12,112 nt of DNA, from NCBI GenBank assembly GCA_030433395.1, contig JAUILX010000015.1, forward strand, positions 1 to 12,112, read 5' to 3'. The stretch is from Chlamydiia bacterium (GTDB lineage: Bacteria > Chlamydiota > Chlamydiia > Chlamydiales > JACKPQ01). Both the position numbers and the translations under genes were made by a program. Positions 1-6,911 of the stretch are shown here, piece by piece. Under the pieces are notes generated by a model. It saw nothing but the letters and a program-made list of their open reading frames with translations. It searched no databases and was not told the origin of the DNA. Position 1 is the stretch's first letter, and every line of letters starts with the position of its first letter.

Positions 1-1049
1 TTGGTGTCAACTTTGGCGTCATGATCGTAGTGGTTAAAGAGCATGTATTTGAAGTTGCAACCTTTCGAAGCGACCGCGCCTATATCGATGGCAGGCGCCC
101 TACTGGAGTTGATCCTGCATCTCCTGAGGAAGATGCTCAAAGACGCGATTTCACCATTAACGGCATGTTCTATGACCCCTTCAAAGATAGGCTATACGAT
201 TACGTCGATGGAAAGAACGATATAGTCGAAGGAGTCATACGCGCTATCGGTAACCCGCACGCGCGCTTTGCAGAAGACCGCTTGCGCATGGTTCGTGCCG
301 TACGCTATGCCGCACGCTTTCACTTCGTGATTGAAAGCGCAACCCTACAAGCAATCGTTGATCATTCATCTGAACTCCTTAACGCAGTGGCTGTCGAACG
401 ACTATGGCAAGAGCTTGAAAAAATGGCCCGCTACCCCAACTTTGAGATTGCACTGATCACAATGCATCGCCTTGGACTGCTACAAGTCATCCTTCCCGAA
501 CTCGAAAATACCCAGATTGATTCCATTGAGAAAAATCTACAGCACGTTCCAAACTTCCCCATTGATGCGCCCATGGTGGCAGCTTTACTTGAACTTTTCC
601 CCAACAGCTCCTTGGATCAAAAGCTTAAGCTTTGTGATCACTTCAAAGTTTCTAACTCAGTCAAAGCTTTTGTAATCGCATATCACCACCATGTAAAGCA
701 GCTTTACATTGACACTCAACTAGATGATTATGAGTGGGCAAAGGCCTATGCTGAGCCCCACTTTTCTATTTCTTTTCAGCTGACAGCGCTAAAACTAGAT
801 CCCGAACAACAAGCCCTCTTTGTAGAAGTTCACCAAAAACGCCAAAAGCACTTAAAAGATAGCATTGAAAGAATTAGGTCGCGTAAACCCATCCTCCGCG
901 CTCAAGATCTTGAAGAGGCCGGCATCAAACCAGGAAAAGAAATGGGCTCCCTCTTGCAAGAAGGAGAAAAAATCTCAGTGAACGAACAACTCACTAATCC
1001 CAAGCACATCATCCAAAGACTACAACAATCGCCGCTGTGGCCTAAATAA
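1..1049 (+). CDS. CCA tRNA nucleotidyltransferase / poly(A) polymerase family, 5' end missing
   Basis: This class II nucleotidyltransferase either adds CCA to tRNA 3' ends or adds poly(A) tails. The frame is open from position 3 and runs off the left edge, so the ATG at 21 is internal: the bases before it encode GVNFGV, which continues the palm-domain strand. The first catalytic Asp pair lies outside the window. Visible family motifs are FEVATFRSD, YIDGRRP (about 81-101), RRDFTINGMFYDP (141-179) and the segment from YDYVDG to FAEDRLRMVRAVRYAARF (about 195-320), which binds the incoming nucleotide and forms the neck. The rest is the helical body and tail, ending in a conserved-looking PGKEMGSLL stretch. 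The CCA and poly(A) activities cannot be separated reliably by sequence in this family. CCA addition is needed here at least for the tRNA-Arg at 10358-10431, which has no encoded CCA. The stop overlaps the convergent rsbU gene by 8 bases. Confidence 0.9.
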   Translation, partial: GVNFGVMIVVVKEHVFEVATFRSDRAYIDGRRPTGVDPASPEEDAQRRDFTINGMFYDPFKDRLYDYVDGKNDIVEGVIRAIGNPHARFAEDRLRMVRAVRYAARFHFVIESATLQAIVDHSSELLNAVAVERLWQELEKMARYPNFEIALITMHRLGLLQVILPELENTQIDSIEKNLQHVPNFPIDAPMVAALLELFPNSSLDQKLKLCDHFKVSNSVKAFVIAYHHHVKQLYIDTQLDDYEWAKAYAEPHFSISFQLTALKLDPEQQALFVEVHQKRQKHLKDSIERIRSRKPILRAQDLEEAGIKPGKEMGSLLQEGEKISVNEQLTNPKHIIQRLQQSPLWPK

Positions 1050-2973
1050 CCTTGATAACGAGCAGGGTCATGTCATCGAATTGATTAACATTGGCAGTAA
1101 ACTCGGCAATGTCAGCTAAAAGATCATCAATGACTTTTTGAGCATGATCGCATGGATGGCTCTCTAAATACTTAGCTACCCGAGCCTCGCCGTAGAGCTC
1201 ATTTTGTGCATTATGAGCTTCTGTGATGCCATCCGTGTAGGCCAATAGCACATCACCTGACTCTAGCTGGGTCCTATCGGTCGGAATATGATCAAGATGA
1301 GAAGCTCCAAGCGCAATACCTGGCGTTGTTAGTTTTTCTACTGCGCCACTTTTGCGCTTTAGCAAAGCTGGAGGATGTCCACATGAAGAGTAGGTAAGCA
1401 TCTTGGTTTTTTCATCAAGGTAAGCAACCCAAGCAGTGACAAATACACCCGTATCACCCGTATCCTGACAAAAGACATTATTTGTTTGCATCAGCACCTG
1501 ATCTAAAGGAGCAGATGTAGCACCATAACTGCGCAGCATGCTACGCATTCCTAATGAATAAAAACAAGCTGATATTCCCTTGCCTGCTGTATCAGCCATT
1601 GAGAACATAAGATGGTCATCCCCTTCTTTTTGCACCACAAACAAGTCATAAAAATCTCCACCCACTTCCTTAGCTGCAATGAATCCGCTGGCAATTTCAA
1701 AATCCGAAAATGCGGGCACCCGTTTTGGCAAAATGGATTTTTGCACCTCTCTGCCAATATCCAATTCTTTTGCAAAAGTCTCTTTGGCAACACGCTCATT
1801 TTCAGCCAAATGCATATGCTCTAACAGTGAATTAACTGCATTGTTGAAAAACTCCCCAACAATATTAATTTCAAATCCCATTTTTTGATCTTCAAACCGT
1901 GCATTCAAATCACCTTCTTCAACCGCAGCCATCACTCCACAGAGCGAGCGAAATGGACGAGCCATTTTGTAAGTTAGCCAATAGGCAGCAATACTACCAA
2001 GGACTAAAACAATCAAAAGAGTGATGCTCACTTGCGAAACGTGATTTAGAAAATGGTCGATAAATTTCTTCGATGGCACAGATACCATGAGTTTTAAATC
2101 TGAGCCTTCAATAGGCAAAATAACAGCATGTTGACGATTTCCTTCAAATTTAAAAACAAAGCTATCAGAAAGATTTCCAAAAGCCATTTCCCTAGGCTTT
2201 ACTTGGATTTTTTGTTTGGGTCTAACCTCAGTCGCAAGATCGCTGAGGTGCTCACTTGAAAAAAAGAACTGGTTAAATAATAGGTCAGGGTTTGTGCTAA
2301 TATAGACCATTCCCTCAGGATTTATTAGAGAAACAGCAGTTGGGTCAGTGTCTTTTTTGATCAGTGCAATGCGCTCTAATATTGTTTGGTTTGATAACGT
2401 GATGTCTAAAATTGTTTCAACTCGACCCGATGAAGGAGAAAAAATACGCTTTGTGACCACATAATATCCCCTGCGTGAGTGGGGATCGTAAAGAATCATC
2501 GCCGCATGCTCTTGACTAAGAGTCTGTTGATCAACATAGGGAGTGTAGTCCTGGCCAAGCATATACGGAATAGAGGCATTGGTACACGTCCACCTTCCTT
2601 TAAAATCTTTTGTTAAAACAAAAATTGCTTTAGCATTTTGCTCTTTTCCAATCTTAGCCAAATAATAGTTGATCTCATCCGGGCTCACTCCCGGCTGCTG
2701 GGCTTTCAGGCGCAAAAGTTCATCAGTCATATCCAAAAATTGATATTCAAGCTGATTAAACTGGTCAAGTACAGTTGTGCGACCCAACCCTAAAATTTTC
2801 AGCTGAGTATAAAGCTCTTTGAAATCTTCACGGTACTCCCGTATATAACTAATAATGCCACTAATGAGTAAAGGAATGACTAAAAAGCACAATGCAACAA
2901 CCATTACACGTACTGCCAGCGACCCCCATAGGCCAGAAAATTTATTACCCTTATTTGGTGAAAAAAGACTCAT
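1042..2973 (-). CDS. rsbU: RsbU-like membrane-anchored SpoIIE/PP2C serine phosphatase with HAMP domain
   Basis: Predicted inner-membrane sensor phosphatase of the partner-switching pathway, which dephosphorylates an anti-anti-sigma (RsbV-type) protein. The 643 residues run as follows: short cytoplasmic N-terminus, membrane segment about 20-42, extracytoplasmic sensor region about 43-310 (Cache-like in size and position), second membrane segment about 312-335, HAMP about 333-388 (MARPFRSLCGVMAAVEEGDL), then a PP2C-SpoIIE domain about 405-643. The metal-binding acidic residues are present: D440 and D443 in EVGGDFYD, D461 in ADTAGKG, D581 in YTDGITEA and D633/D634 in QFDDMTLLV, so it should be active. 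The layout matches chlamydial RsbU (CT588 of C. trachomatis), reported to bind TCA-cycle acids through its periplasmic domain and to be inhibited by phosphoenolpyruvate. No rsbV or rsbW is visible here. It is divergent from the methyltransferase gene with only 48 bp between them, and no convincing Shine-Dalgarno precedes its ATG. Enolase lies 4 kb away. Confidence 0.9.
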   Translation of the reverse strand: MSLFSPNKGNKFSGLWGSLAVRVMVVALCFLVIPLLISGIISYIREYREDFKELYTQLKILGLGRTTVLDQFNQLEYQFLDMTDELLRLKAQQPGVSPDEINYYLAKIGKEQNAKAIFVLTKDFKGRWTCTNASIPYMLGQDYTPYVDQQTLSQEHAAMILYDPHSRRGYYVVTKRIFSPSSGRVETILDITLSNQTILERIALIKKDTDPTAVSLINPEGMVYISTNPDLLFNQFFFSSEHLSDLATEVRPKQKIQVKPREMAFGNLSDSFVFKFEGNRQHAVILPIEGSDLKLMVSVPSKKFIDHFLNHVSQVSITLLIVLVLGSIAAYWLTYKMARPFRSLCGVMAAVEEGDLNARFEDQKMGFEINIVGEFFNNAVNSLLEHMHLAENERVAKETFAKELDIGREVQKSILPKRVPAFSDFEIASGFIAAKEVGGDFYDLFVVQKEGDDHLMFSMADTAGKGISACFYSLGMRSMLRSYGATSAPLDQVLMQTNNVFCQDTGDTGVFVTAWVAYLDEKTKMLTYSSCGHPPALLKRKSGAVEKLTTPGIALGASHLDHIPTDRTQLESGDVLLAYTDGITEAHNAQNELYGEARVAKYLESHPCDHAQKVIDDLLADIAEFTANVNQFDDMTLLVIKVI

Positions 2974-3021
2974 AACGTTAGAATTACACCGAAATGAATT
3001 CAGTAACCCCCCTTAAGTCGC

Positions 3022-3771
3022 ATGGTATCAGTTTCAATTAAGAGTTTACAACACCCAATTGTCAAAGAGCTGGCTCATTTGCGCAAAAACGCAAAAGCTA
3101 GACAACTTGCCAATGAAGCGCTCGTCTGTGGGCACAAAATGGTACTTGAGCTTGGCAAAGTCCATCCCTTACAAACCCTTCTTTTACTAGAAGGCCTAAA
3201 TCCAAGCGATTATCCTTCGGCTAAACAGACTTATCTGGTTACTGAGGGCATCTTAAAAAAAATCACAGGGCTTGAGAGTCCAGAAGGCGTCGCTGCGACT
3301 TTGACTATCCCCAAAAACTCCGAGTTAAAAAATAAAAACCGCATACTTATCCTTGACCATATTAGCGACCCTGGCAATCTTGGCACATTATTGCGCACGG
3401 CCTCTGCACTGAGCTACGATGGAGCCCTCCTGATCCATGGTGTTGACCCCTACAACGATAAAGCCTTGCGCTCTGCAAAGGGAGCAACTTTCCACCTACC
3501 ACTAGCAACCGGAACAGTCCAAAATGCCTTGAGCCTCATTAAAAACATGACAGCCTACGCTGGCAACTTAAATGGCCAGCCACTTGAAAACTGCCATCCA
3601 ACAGAACCTTTTGCAGTCATTGTCAGCAATGAATCGCACGGAATATCAGATGAGCTTGCAAACTACTGCACGCCCGTTACAATCCCTATGAACACATGCG
3701 TCGACTCACTCAATGTAGCCGTCGCTGGAGGAATACTACTTTATGCCCTGGACCCCAGAAGACTACGCTGA
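3022..3771 (+). CDS. TrmH/SpoU-family RNA 2'-O-methyltransferase
   Basis: Predicted SAM-dependent RNA ribose 2'-O-methyltransferase of the SPOUT (trefoil-knot) class, acting on rRNA or tRNA in the cytoplasm. In the 249 residues, an N-terminal substrate-binding region about 5-95 (QHPIVKELAHLRKNAKARQL, then a VCGHKMVLEL strand-helix) precedes the catalytic SpoU domain from about 107. The three SpoU motifs are visible: motif 1 SDPGNLGTLLRTASAL (the Asn and Arg are catalytic or RNA-contacting), motif 2 VSNESHGIS, and motif 3 IPMNTCVDSLNVAVAGGILL, which forms the SAM-binding knot. The exact RNA target cannot be read from sequence; 23S rRNA guanosine or uridine is the commonest target in this group. 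The gene overlaps rsgA by 29 bases in another frame, so the two are almost certainly cotranscribed and translationally coupled, consistent with a shared role in ribosome maturation. The ATG has no strong Shine-Dalgarno. Confidence 0.88.
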   Translation: MVSVSIKSLQHPIVKELAHLRKNAKARQLANEALVCGHKMVLELGKVHPLQTLLLLEGLNPSDYPSAKQTYLVTEGILKKITGLESPEGVAATLTIPKNSELKNKNRILILDHISDPGNLGTLLRTASALSYDGALLIHGVDPYNDKALRSAKGATFHLPLATGTVQNALSLIKNMTAYAGNLNGQPLENCHPTEPFAVIVSNESHGISDELANYCTPVTIPMNTCVDSLNVAVAGGILLYALDPRRLR

Positions 3772-4834
3772 AGATTTTGAGGACAAGGGCAAGCGTCCTT
3801 CTCGAAAAGAGCGCAAAATCCTAAGTGAAAAAGATCGCTCAAAATATAAAAAAACCGATCTTGAAAAAAAGCAACAATTTCCCATAAAGCCCAATCCAAC
3901 ACATGCGCGCGGCAGAGTTACCTCAATTAAGTCAGATGGCATTATCGTTGATCTGAACCATACACCTCACTTATGCACACTGCGTGGTATCTTTAAAAAG
4001 GATAAAAGCCTGCAAAAAACCATCATAGCCGTCGGCGACTTCGTTCATGTCCTTATCACAGCTCCCGAAGAAGGATGCATCATGCATATTGAGTCCCGTT
4101 ACTCTCACCTCTCACGCTCTGAAACCCTTTCTCAAAAAAAGCAGCAAATTTTAGCCGCAAATATTGATCAAGTCATCATCACAGCATCCATCGTAGCACC
4201 AACACTCAAGCCAACTCTCATAGACCGGTATCTAATCGCTGCGCAAAAGGGCAACATGCAGCCTATCATTGTGATCAACAAAATTGATTTGCTTGACCAA
4301 GCACAAGCAGAAGAACAAGCCATTTACCACGAAGTCTGCAAGTGCTACTCCCAGCTGGGATTTCCCCTTCTTCTCATAAGCACAGAAACCCAGCAAGGGG
4401 TTGATGAACTTCGTGCCCTTATGAAAGACAAAACCTCAGTTTTTTCAGGGCAATCTGGAGTTGGAAAATCCTCATTGATCAATGCCTCTCTTGGAACAGA
4501 CCTTGCCATAGGCGATGTGACTGAGCGCACACGCAAAGGCATGCACACGACCACATCTGCAGAATTAATTCGCCTACCAAATGGAGGCTTTGTGGTCGAT
4601 ACACCCGGCATTAAAAGCTTTGGTATTTGGGACATTGAGCTAGAAGATGTCCGGCTTTACTTCCCCGACCTCCACACCCTTGGTCACAACTGCCAATATC
4701 TCAATTGCAGCCACCTTCATGAACCTGGCTGCGCCGTTAAAGATGCGCTAGAAAATAGCACTCTTTCAGCCCTGCGTTACGACTCCTACAGCTCTTTAAT
4801 GGCAAGCATTGCAGAAAAACACAAACCGAGGTAG
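3743..4834 (+). CDS. rsgA: RsgA (YjeQ) small-subunit biogenesis GTPase
   Basis: Circularly permuted GTPase that checks late 30S subunit maturation and releases RbfA-type factors. The 363 residues begin with a lysine/arginine-rich extension (about 15-50), followed by an OB fold (about 55-125), the permuted G domain and a C-terminal zinc finger. The motif order is that of RsgA: G4 NKID (179-182), then G1 GQSGVGKSS (236-244), a G2 threonine near 262-270, and G3 DTPG (286-289). Zinc ligands are C317, C322, H324 and C330 within HNCQYLNCSHLHEPGC. Translation can initiate from GGAGG at 3727-3731, inside the 3' end of the methyltransferase gene, 11 bases before the ATG. The C-terminal residues MASIAEKHKPR, the stop codon and the following bases are duplicated 2,051 bp downstream, just before enolase. 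This indicates that enolase originally followed rsgA directly, with about 8 bases between stop and start. Confidence 0.96.
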   Translation: MPWTPEDYAEDFEDKGKRPSRKERKILSEKDRSKYKKTDLEKKQQFPIKPNPTHARGRVTSIKSDGIIVDLNHTPHLCTLRGIFKKDKSLQKTIIAVGDFVHVLITAPEEGCIMHIESRYSHLSRSETLSQKKQQILAANIDQVIITASIVAPTLKPTLIDRYLIAAQKGNMQPIIVINKIDLLDQAQAEEQAIYHEVCKCYSQLGFPLLLISTETQQGVDELRALMKDKTSVFSGQSGVGKSSLINASLGTDLAIGDVTERTRKGMHTTTSAELIRLPNGGFVVDTPGIKSFGIWDIELEDVRLYFPDLHTLGHNCQYLNCSHLHEPGCAVKDALENSTLSALRYDSYSSLMASIAEKHKPR

Positions 4835-4860
4835 CGTCCACGGCAACCCCTAAAGCATTA
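4799..4860 (+). repeat. Left copy of duplicated rsgA-enolase junction, with decayed enolase start
   Basis: This 62-bp stretch matches 6850-6911 without gaps at about 50 of 62 positions by hand count, including a perfect 25-bp core (4814-4838 versus 6865-6889). It covers the last 11 codons of intact rsgA, its TAG, the Shine-Dalgarno GAGG and what was the first seven or so codons of enolase. In this copy the enolase ATG has become ACG (4840-4842), although GGCAACC, AAAG and ATTA are still recognisable. It therefore appears to be a dead 5' enolase fragment left behind when the F-box gene entered. Similarity fades after about 4860. Confidence 0.82.
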
Positions 4861-4925
4861 GCTCAAGTCAACACCTTAATAAACACATCTCTTTAATTAC
4901 AAACAGTTTAAAAATTTTAATCTCA

Positions 4926-4954
4926 TTGACTTTTTTTATTAATATTGTTAAAAT
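4926..4954 (+). promoter_or_regulatory. Predicted sigma-70-type (sigma-66) promoter of the F-box gene
   Basis: The -35 box TTGACT (4926-4931) and the -10 box TAAAAT (4949-4954) are separated by 17 bp in very AT-rich DNA. Transcription would start near 4961, giving a leader of about 24 bases. A Shine-Dalgarno GAGG follows at 4974-4977, 7 bases before the ATG at 4985. The F-box gene thus carries its own expression signals and need not depend on rsgA transcription. Confidence 0.72.
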
Positions 4955-4984
4955 GTTGATATTAACTAATTTTGAGGTTCAAAG

Positions 4985-6640
4985 ATGGCGACAATAGGTG
5001 AGATTAGCAAAGATTGTAATATACCTCCCAAGCAAGAGGGGTTGATTAATACGCTACTCCCAGAGGAAATGCTTAGGCATATTTTCTCTTATTTAGATAA
5101 AAGAGATTTGCAACAAGCAAGTAACGTCAACTGTCTTTGGAATCGAACATCAATAGATGCAGCAAAATATACTGAGCTTTCTAAGATAAAAAGCTTTGCG
5201 AAATTTTTAGCTACAAATTTACCAGAAGACCTTTATCCGAATCAAAGAGAACAACTTTTAGCTATTGGTAAAAATGCGATGCTGTTAGATCCATCAAGTC
5301 TAATACAAGTTAGATCATCAATCCATGAAATGAAGGATCCTTTTGCAGTTATATTAAAAGAACTGAGTGAAGCACATTTAGATAGTTTAAAAATCTTGTC
5401 CAAAAACCAAGACAAACCAAGCTTTTTTGAAAACATCTTTGATTTGGTAAGGATTTATAGACGATTAGACGAAGCAAATCAAATGACCGACTTGGGAGAT
5501 AAAGAGGCAGCTCTTGGGGATATTTCTAGGGCTTTGGCACGCAGGGAGCATTATAGTAAAGCCATAGAGACTGCCATGTCGATATCTGATGATCAGGATC
5601 AAGATGCGGCTGTTATTACAACTTTTCAGATTTTAACACAGCGCATAAATTTTGATATAACTATTGAGATTGTAAATACAATACCTAATGATGCAGTAAA
5701 AGAATGTGCTCTTCTTGAAATTTCTAAAGCTTTAGCAGCAGATCACAGAAATTTTGATAAAGCTATTGAGATTGCCATGTCGATACCTAATAATTTTATG
5801 AAATCTATTGCTCTTAAGGAGATTTCTGTAGCTTTAGCACAGTTCAAACAGTGTGATAGATCTATTGAGATCGCCATGTCGATACCGCATGATGATATAA
5901 AAAGAGTAGGTCTTTGCTCTGCTTCTATAGTTATAGCTCTGCACGAGAAGAATTTTGACAAAGCTATTGAGACCGCTAATTCGATTTCTAATGATGATAC
6001 AAAAGATAGGGCTCTTCTAAGTATCTCTAATGCCTTGGCACAGCACAACCACTTTGATAAAGCTATTGAGACCGCTAATTCAATATCTGATGATAATAAA
6101 AAAAATTGGGCTCTTCTAGATATCTCTAATGCCTTGGCACAGCACAACCACTTTGATAAAGCTATTGAGACTGCTAATTCGATATCTAATGATGATACAA
6201 AAGGTAGGGCTCTTCTAGATATCTCTAATGCCTTAGCACAGCACAACCACTTTGATAAAGCTATTGAGATTGCTAATTCGATATCTAGTGAGGGTACAAA
6301 AGCTAAGGCTCTTCTAGATATCTCTAATGCCTTAGCACAGCACAACCACTTTGATAAAGCTATTGAGACCGCTAATTCGATATCTAGTGAGGATACAAAA
6401 GCTAGGGCTCTTCTAGATATCTCTAATGCCTTGGCACAGCACAACCACTTTGATAAAGCTATTGAGACCACTAATTCGATATCTGATGAGGATTTAAAAA
6501 GAAGAAGTCTTTGGGGTATTTCTGCAGCTTTCGCACAGCTCAAACAGTTTGATAAAGCTATTGAGATTGCTAATTCGATATCTGATGAGGGTTTAAAAAG
6601 TTGGATTCTTTGTAATATTAAAAAACTGCGTGAATCTTAA
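4985..6640 (+). CDS. F-box protein with tandem 33-residue helical repeats, candidate secreted effector
   Basis: A 551-residue protein with an N-terminal F-box-like segment at about 21-66 (INTLLPEEMLRHIFSYLDKR, then LQQASNVNCLWNR), the motif by which eukaryotic F-box proteins bind Skp1 in SCF ubiquitin ligases. A helical linker spans about 67-175. From 176 to 540 there are eleven tandem repeats of 32-34 residues, consensus ALLDISNALAQHNHFDKAIE followed by a variable tail, then a partial twelfth. The pattern suggests paired helices of a TPR-like solenoid that could hold a target protein. F-box plus repeat proteins are known in amoeba-associated chlamydiae and other intracellular bacteria, where they are thought to redirect host ubiquitination; that role is inferred here. 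There is no Sec signal peptide or membrane segment, so export would need a type III-like route. By eye the gene is more AT-rich than its neighbours. It has its own promoter and Shine-Dalgarno, and lies between two copies of the rsgA-enolase junction, which suggests late acquisition. Confidence 0.85.
   Translation: MATIGEISKDCNIPPKQEGLINTLLPEEMLRHIFSYLDKRDLQQASNVNCLWNRTSIDAAKYTELSKIKSFAKFLATNLPEDLYPNQREQLLAIGKNAMLLDPSSLIQVRSSIHEMKDPFAVILKELSEAHLDSLKILSKNQDKPSFFENIFDLVRIYRRLDEANQMTDLGDKEAALGDISRALARREHYSKAIETAMSISDDQDQDAAVITTFQILTQRINFDITIEIVNTIPNDAVKECALLEISKALAADHRNFDKAIEIAMSIPNNFMKSIALKEISVALAQFKQCDRSIEIAMSIPHDDIKRVGLCSASIVIALHEKNFDKAIETANSISNDDTKDRALLSISNALAQHNHFDKAIETANSISDDNKKNWALLDISNALAQHNHFDKAIETANSISNDDTKGRALLDISNALAQHNHFDKAIEIANSISSEGTKAKALLDISNALAQHNHFDKAIETANSISSEDTKARALLDISNALAQHNHFDKAIETTNSISDEDLKRRSLWGISAAFAQLKQFDKAIEIANSISDEGLKSWILCNIKKLRES
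5510..6604 (+). repeat. Array of eleven 32-34-codon repeats in the F-box gene
   Basis: Repeat units start at residues 176, 210, 242, 276, 309, 343, 376, 409, 442, 475 and 508. The first five units vary in length (34, 32, 34, 33, 34 residues) and sequence, so they are old. Units six to ten are each exactly 33 residues and begin at 6011, 6110, 6209, 6308 and 6407. The eleventh (6506) is diverged, with SLWGISAAFAQLKQF replacing the common core. Confidence 0.9.
6011..6505 (+). repeat. Five near-identical 99-bp tandem repeats
   Basis: Five consecutive 99-bp units are almost identical at the DNA level over about the first 75 bases, including silent positions (for example GCACAGCACAACCACTTTGA in all five). 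They differ mainly in the last 24 or so bases. Conservation of synonymous sites points to recent duplication or gene conversion rather than protein-level selection alone. Because the unit is a multiple of three, gain or loss of units keeps the reading frame. Confidence 0.93.
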
Positions 6641-6666
6641 AAGCCGCGCTATTTCTGTTGGTAACG

Positions 6667-6885
6667 ATGGAAGCTCGCCTCCTCGATACAAATCTTGTGT
6701 ATGACTTGCGTTTTGACTCTTACTCCGCTATCCTCAAGCAGTTTTTCCTAGAAAGATCGCCAAAAGATGGGCCAGTTCAAGGGCGTTGATCCACAACTCG
6801 CGTTATAATAGCTTCCCTATCTCTATCGTTTTAAATTCAAAACGCTATAATGACGATTATAGCGGAAAAACACAAACCGAGGTAG
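6667..6885 (+). pseudogene. Decayed duplicate of the rsgA C-terminus
   Basis: In one frame this stretch encodes LVYDLRFDSYSAIL (6697-6738), resembling RsgA residues 341-352 (LSALRYDSYSSL). Still in that frame, after in-frame stops (TGA at 6787, TAA at 6832) and extra sequence, it encodes MTIIAEKHKPR and TAG (6850-6885), matching the true RsgA end MASIAEKHKPR. The two matches being in the same frame and in the right order supports a broken rsgA 3' fragment. The 6850-6885 part is secure because of DNA identity with 4799-4834; the 6697-6738 part is weaker and rests mainly on the LRFDSYS motif. A 40-codon open frame at 6667-6789 is part of this relic and is not proposed as a gene. Confidence 0.68.
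6843..6864. promoter_or_regulatory. Perfect 9-bp inverted repeat containing a TATAAT box upstream of enolase
   Basis: CGCTATAAT (6843-6851) and ATTATAGCG (6856-6864) form a perfect inverted repeat around GACG. The left arm contains a consensus -10 hexamer TATAAT (6846-6851), about 40 bp before the enolase ATG, but no good -35 box is seen 16-18 bp upstream. A second TATAAT is at 6804-6809, again without a clear -35. The element could be an operator over a promoter or an mRNA hairpin. There is no T-tract after it, so it is not a typical terminator. Confidence 0.45.
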
Positions 6886-6911
6886 CGTCTATGGCAACCA
6901 TCAAAGTATTA
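6850..6911 (+). repeat. Right copy of duplicated rsgA-enolase junction, carrying the working enolase start
   Basis: Partner of 4799-4860. Here the rsgA part is the remnant and the enolase part is functional: Shine-Dalgarno GAGG at 6879-6882, an 8-base spacer, and ATG at 6891. The 25-bp identical core is 6865-6889. The upstream rsgA-derived bases have changed more, partly into the inverted repeat at 6843-6864. Confidence 0.82.

Noticed and set aside
21..23. ATG at 21 as the true start of the nucleotidyltransferase
   Set aside because: The frame is open to the window edge, the residues before it continue the family's palm strand, and the catalytic Asp pair would be missing.
2974..3021. Divergent promoters between rsbU and the methyltransferase gene
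   Set aside because: TAGAAT (2979-2984, plus strand) and TGTAAT (complement of 2983-2988) look like -10 boxes, but neither has a convincing -35 at the right distance, so I do not list them.
6011..6505. CRISPR array or non-coding satellite
   Set aside because: Units are 99 bp, in frame, continuous and translate into a regular helical repeat; there are no spacers of unrelated sequence.
5743..6543. A 266-codon open frame on the minus strand across the F-box repeats
   Set aside because: It is the mirror of the 99-bp repeats: any open frame in one unit is copied through the array. It has no start signal or family resemblance, and the plus-strand protein explains the sequence.
6667..6789. A separate 40-codon gene between the F-box gene and enolase
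   Set aside because: It has no Shine-Dalgarno, and its best feature is a resemblance to the RsgA C-terminus in the same frame as the duplicated rsgA end, so a relic is the better reading.
6843..6864. Rho-independent terminator
   Set aside because: The stem is AT-rich and is followed by GAAAAAC rather than a T-tract on the plus strand. It sits just before the enolase ribosome-binding site.
6786..6890. A 35-residue N-terminal extension of enolase from the ATG at 6786
   Set aside because: Enolases begin at the MATIKVLRALEI position (6891), which has a good GAGG. The upstream codons are unrelated to the family and fall in the rsgA-derived remnant.
4799..6911. Insertion sequence or transposon carrying the F-box gene
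   Set aside because: No transposase, no terminal inverted repeats, and the flanking duplication (62 bp, partly coding) is too long for a target-site duplication.
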